Source: Chloroflexota bacterium (lineage in GTDB: Bacteria; Chloroflexota; Anaerolineae; 4572-78). From it: 7,068 nt of DNA. The notes under the pieces were generated by a model. It did no database searches, had not been told where the DNA came from, and saw nothing but the letters and a program-made list of their open reading frames with translations. Position 1 is the first letter of the stretch. Each line of letters opens with the position of its first letter. The stretch is from contig JAJRSQ010000181.1 of the NCBI GenBank assembly GCA_024278725.1, forward strand, positions 1 to 7,068. The letters run 5' to 3'. A program made the position numbers and the translations under genes. Positions 6,551-7,068 of the stretch are shown here, piece by piece.

Positions 6551-7068
6551 TTAATATTCCAATTCACTCTCTTTGGTCAACCGTTCGCGGAAGATGTAAT
6601 ATGTCCAGCCCTGATACAGCAACACCAGCGGCACAAAGAGCAGCGCCACCCAGCTCATCACTTTTAAAGTGTATGGGGATGATGATGCATTGTAGATGGT
6701 CAGATTCCACGCCGTGTTCAAGCTGGAAATCATCACATTCGGATAGAGCGCAATGAAGAGGGAGAATGTCGCCAGCGCGATGGCAACCGCGCTCATGATG
6801 AATCCCCAGCCGAAGCGGTTTTGGTGGATGAGCCAGCCCACCGACAGCAACGCCAGCACCGACGACACGGGAATTGTGCCGGGATTCACGCCCAGATGGG
6901 TGAAGAAGTCGGTGAAAACGTAGCCCAACGCCACAAACAGCAGAGTCAGCACGGTTGCCACGGGTCCGATTTTCTTCACGGTGGCGATGGCGGTCTCGCG
7001 GATGTCGCCGCTTGTTTTCAGGGTGAGGAAGATTGCGCCGTGCATGGTGAAAACGCTCAAACTCGCCA
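6551..7068 (-). CDS. cydB: CydB, cytochrome bd ubiquinol oxidase subunit II, C-terminal part (partial)
   Basis: About 172 codons are visible. The frame is open to the right edge and stops at TAA 6553-6551. CydB is the second membrane subunit of cytochrome bd, which oxidises quinol and reduces oxygen to water; it pairs with CydA, which carries most of the heme ligands. The piece shows SVFTMHGAIFLTLKTSGD near the start of the visible part, followed by four hydrophobic segments. The hallmark C-terminal block PNVMISSLNTAWNLTIYNASSSPYTLK and the final helix VLLYQGWTYYIFRERL are both present. These are strongly conserved in CydB. An apparent start at 7060 is really an internal Leu (TTG), since the frame continues upstream with Ala-Ser. 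The missing N-terminal half and, presumably, cydA lie beyond the window. Nothing suggests damage in the visible part. Confidence 0.96.
   Translation of the reverse strand, partial: ASLSVFTMHGAIFLTLKTSGDIRETAIATVKKIGPVATVLTLLFVALGYVFTDFFTHLGVNPGTIPVSSVLALLSVGWLIHQNRFGWGFIMSAVAIALATFSLFIALYPNVMISSLNTAWNLTIYNASSSPYTLKVMSWVALLFVPLVLLYQGWTYYIFRERLTKESELEY

Overview
The window is GC-rich bacterial chromosome with almost no non-coding DNA. It holds the last 107 codons of argJ on the + strand and, on the - strand, cydB (3' part only), cydD, cydC, a sensor histidine kinase and an unidentified membrane protein. No tRNA, rRNA, CRISPR array, transposase or phage gene is visible. The style of the proteins, especially the kinase core around ELARNLHDGPTQ, reminds me of Chloroflexota (Anaerolineae and relatives). 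That is an impression from memory, not a computed placement.

Layout: 1-326 is the C-terminal end of ArgJ (arginine biosynthesis). Its stop overlaps, tail to tail, the end of a - strand 254-residue membrane protein (317-1081). Five bases upstream of that gene is a 584-residue membrane-bound histidine kinase with a GAF domain (1087-2841). The gap at 2842-2923 carries a good sigma70-type promoter for the kinase. Then come cydC (2924-4684) and cydD (4681-6405), joined by an ATGA overlap, and the 3' end of cydB (6551 to the window edge). The cydB-cydD gap (6406-6550) holds a large, nearly perfect inverted repeat.

How the genes work together: CydB is a subunit of cytochrome bd quinol oxidase, a high-affinity terminal oxidase. 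CydD and CydC form the heterodimeric ABC transporter needed to assemble that oxidase. The order cydB-cydD-cydC is the classic cyd arrangement, and cydA probably lies just beyond the right edge. The kinase and membrane protein look like a separate two-gene unit driven by their own promoter. Their placement next to cyd suggests a respiratory or redox role, but nothing in the sequence proves it. No response regulator is in the window.

I do not see a new biological system here. The most interesting items are the palindromic repeat between cydB and cydD, the orphan histidine kinase with its coupled unknown membrane protein, and the overlapping convergent stops at argJ.
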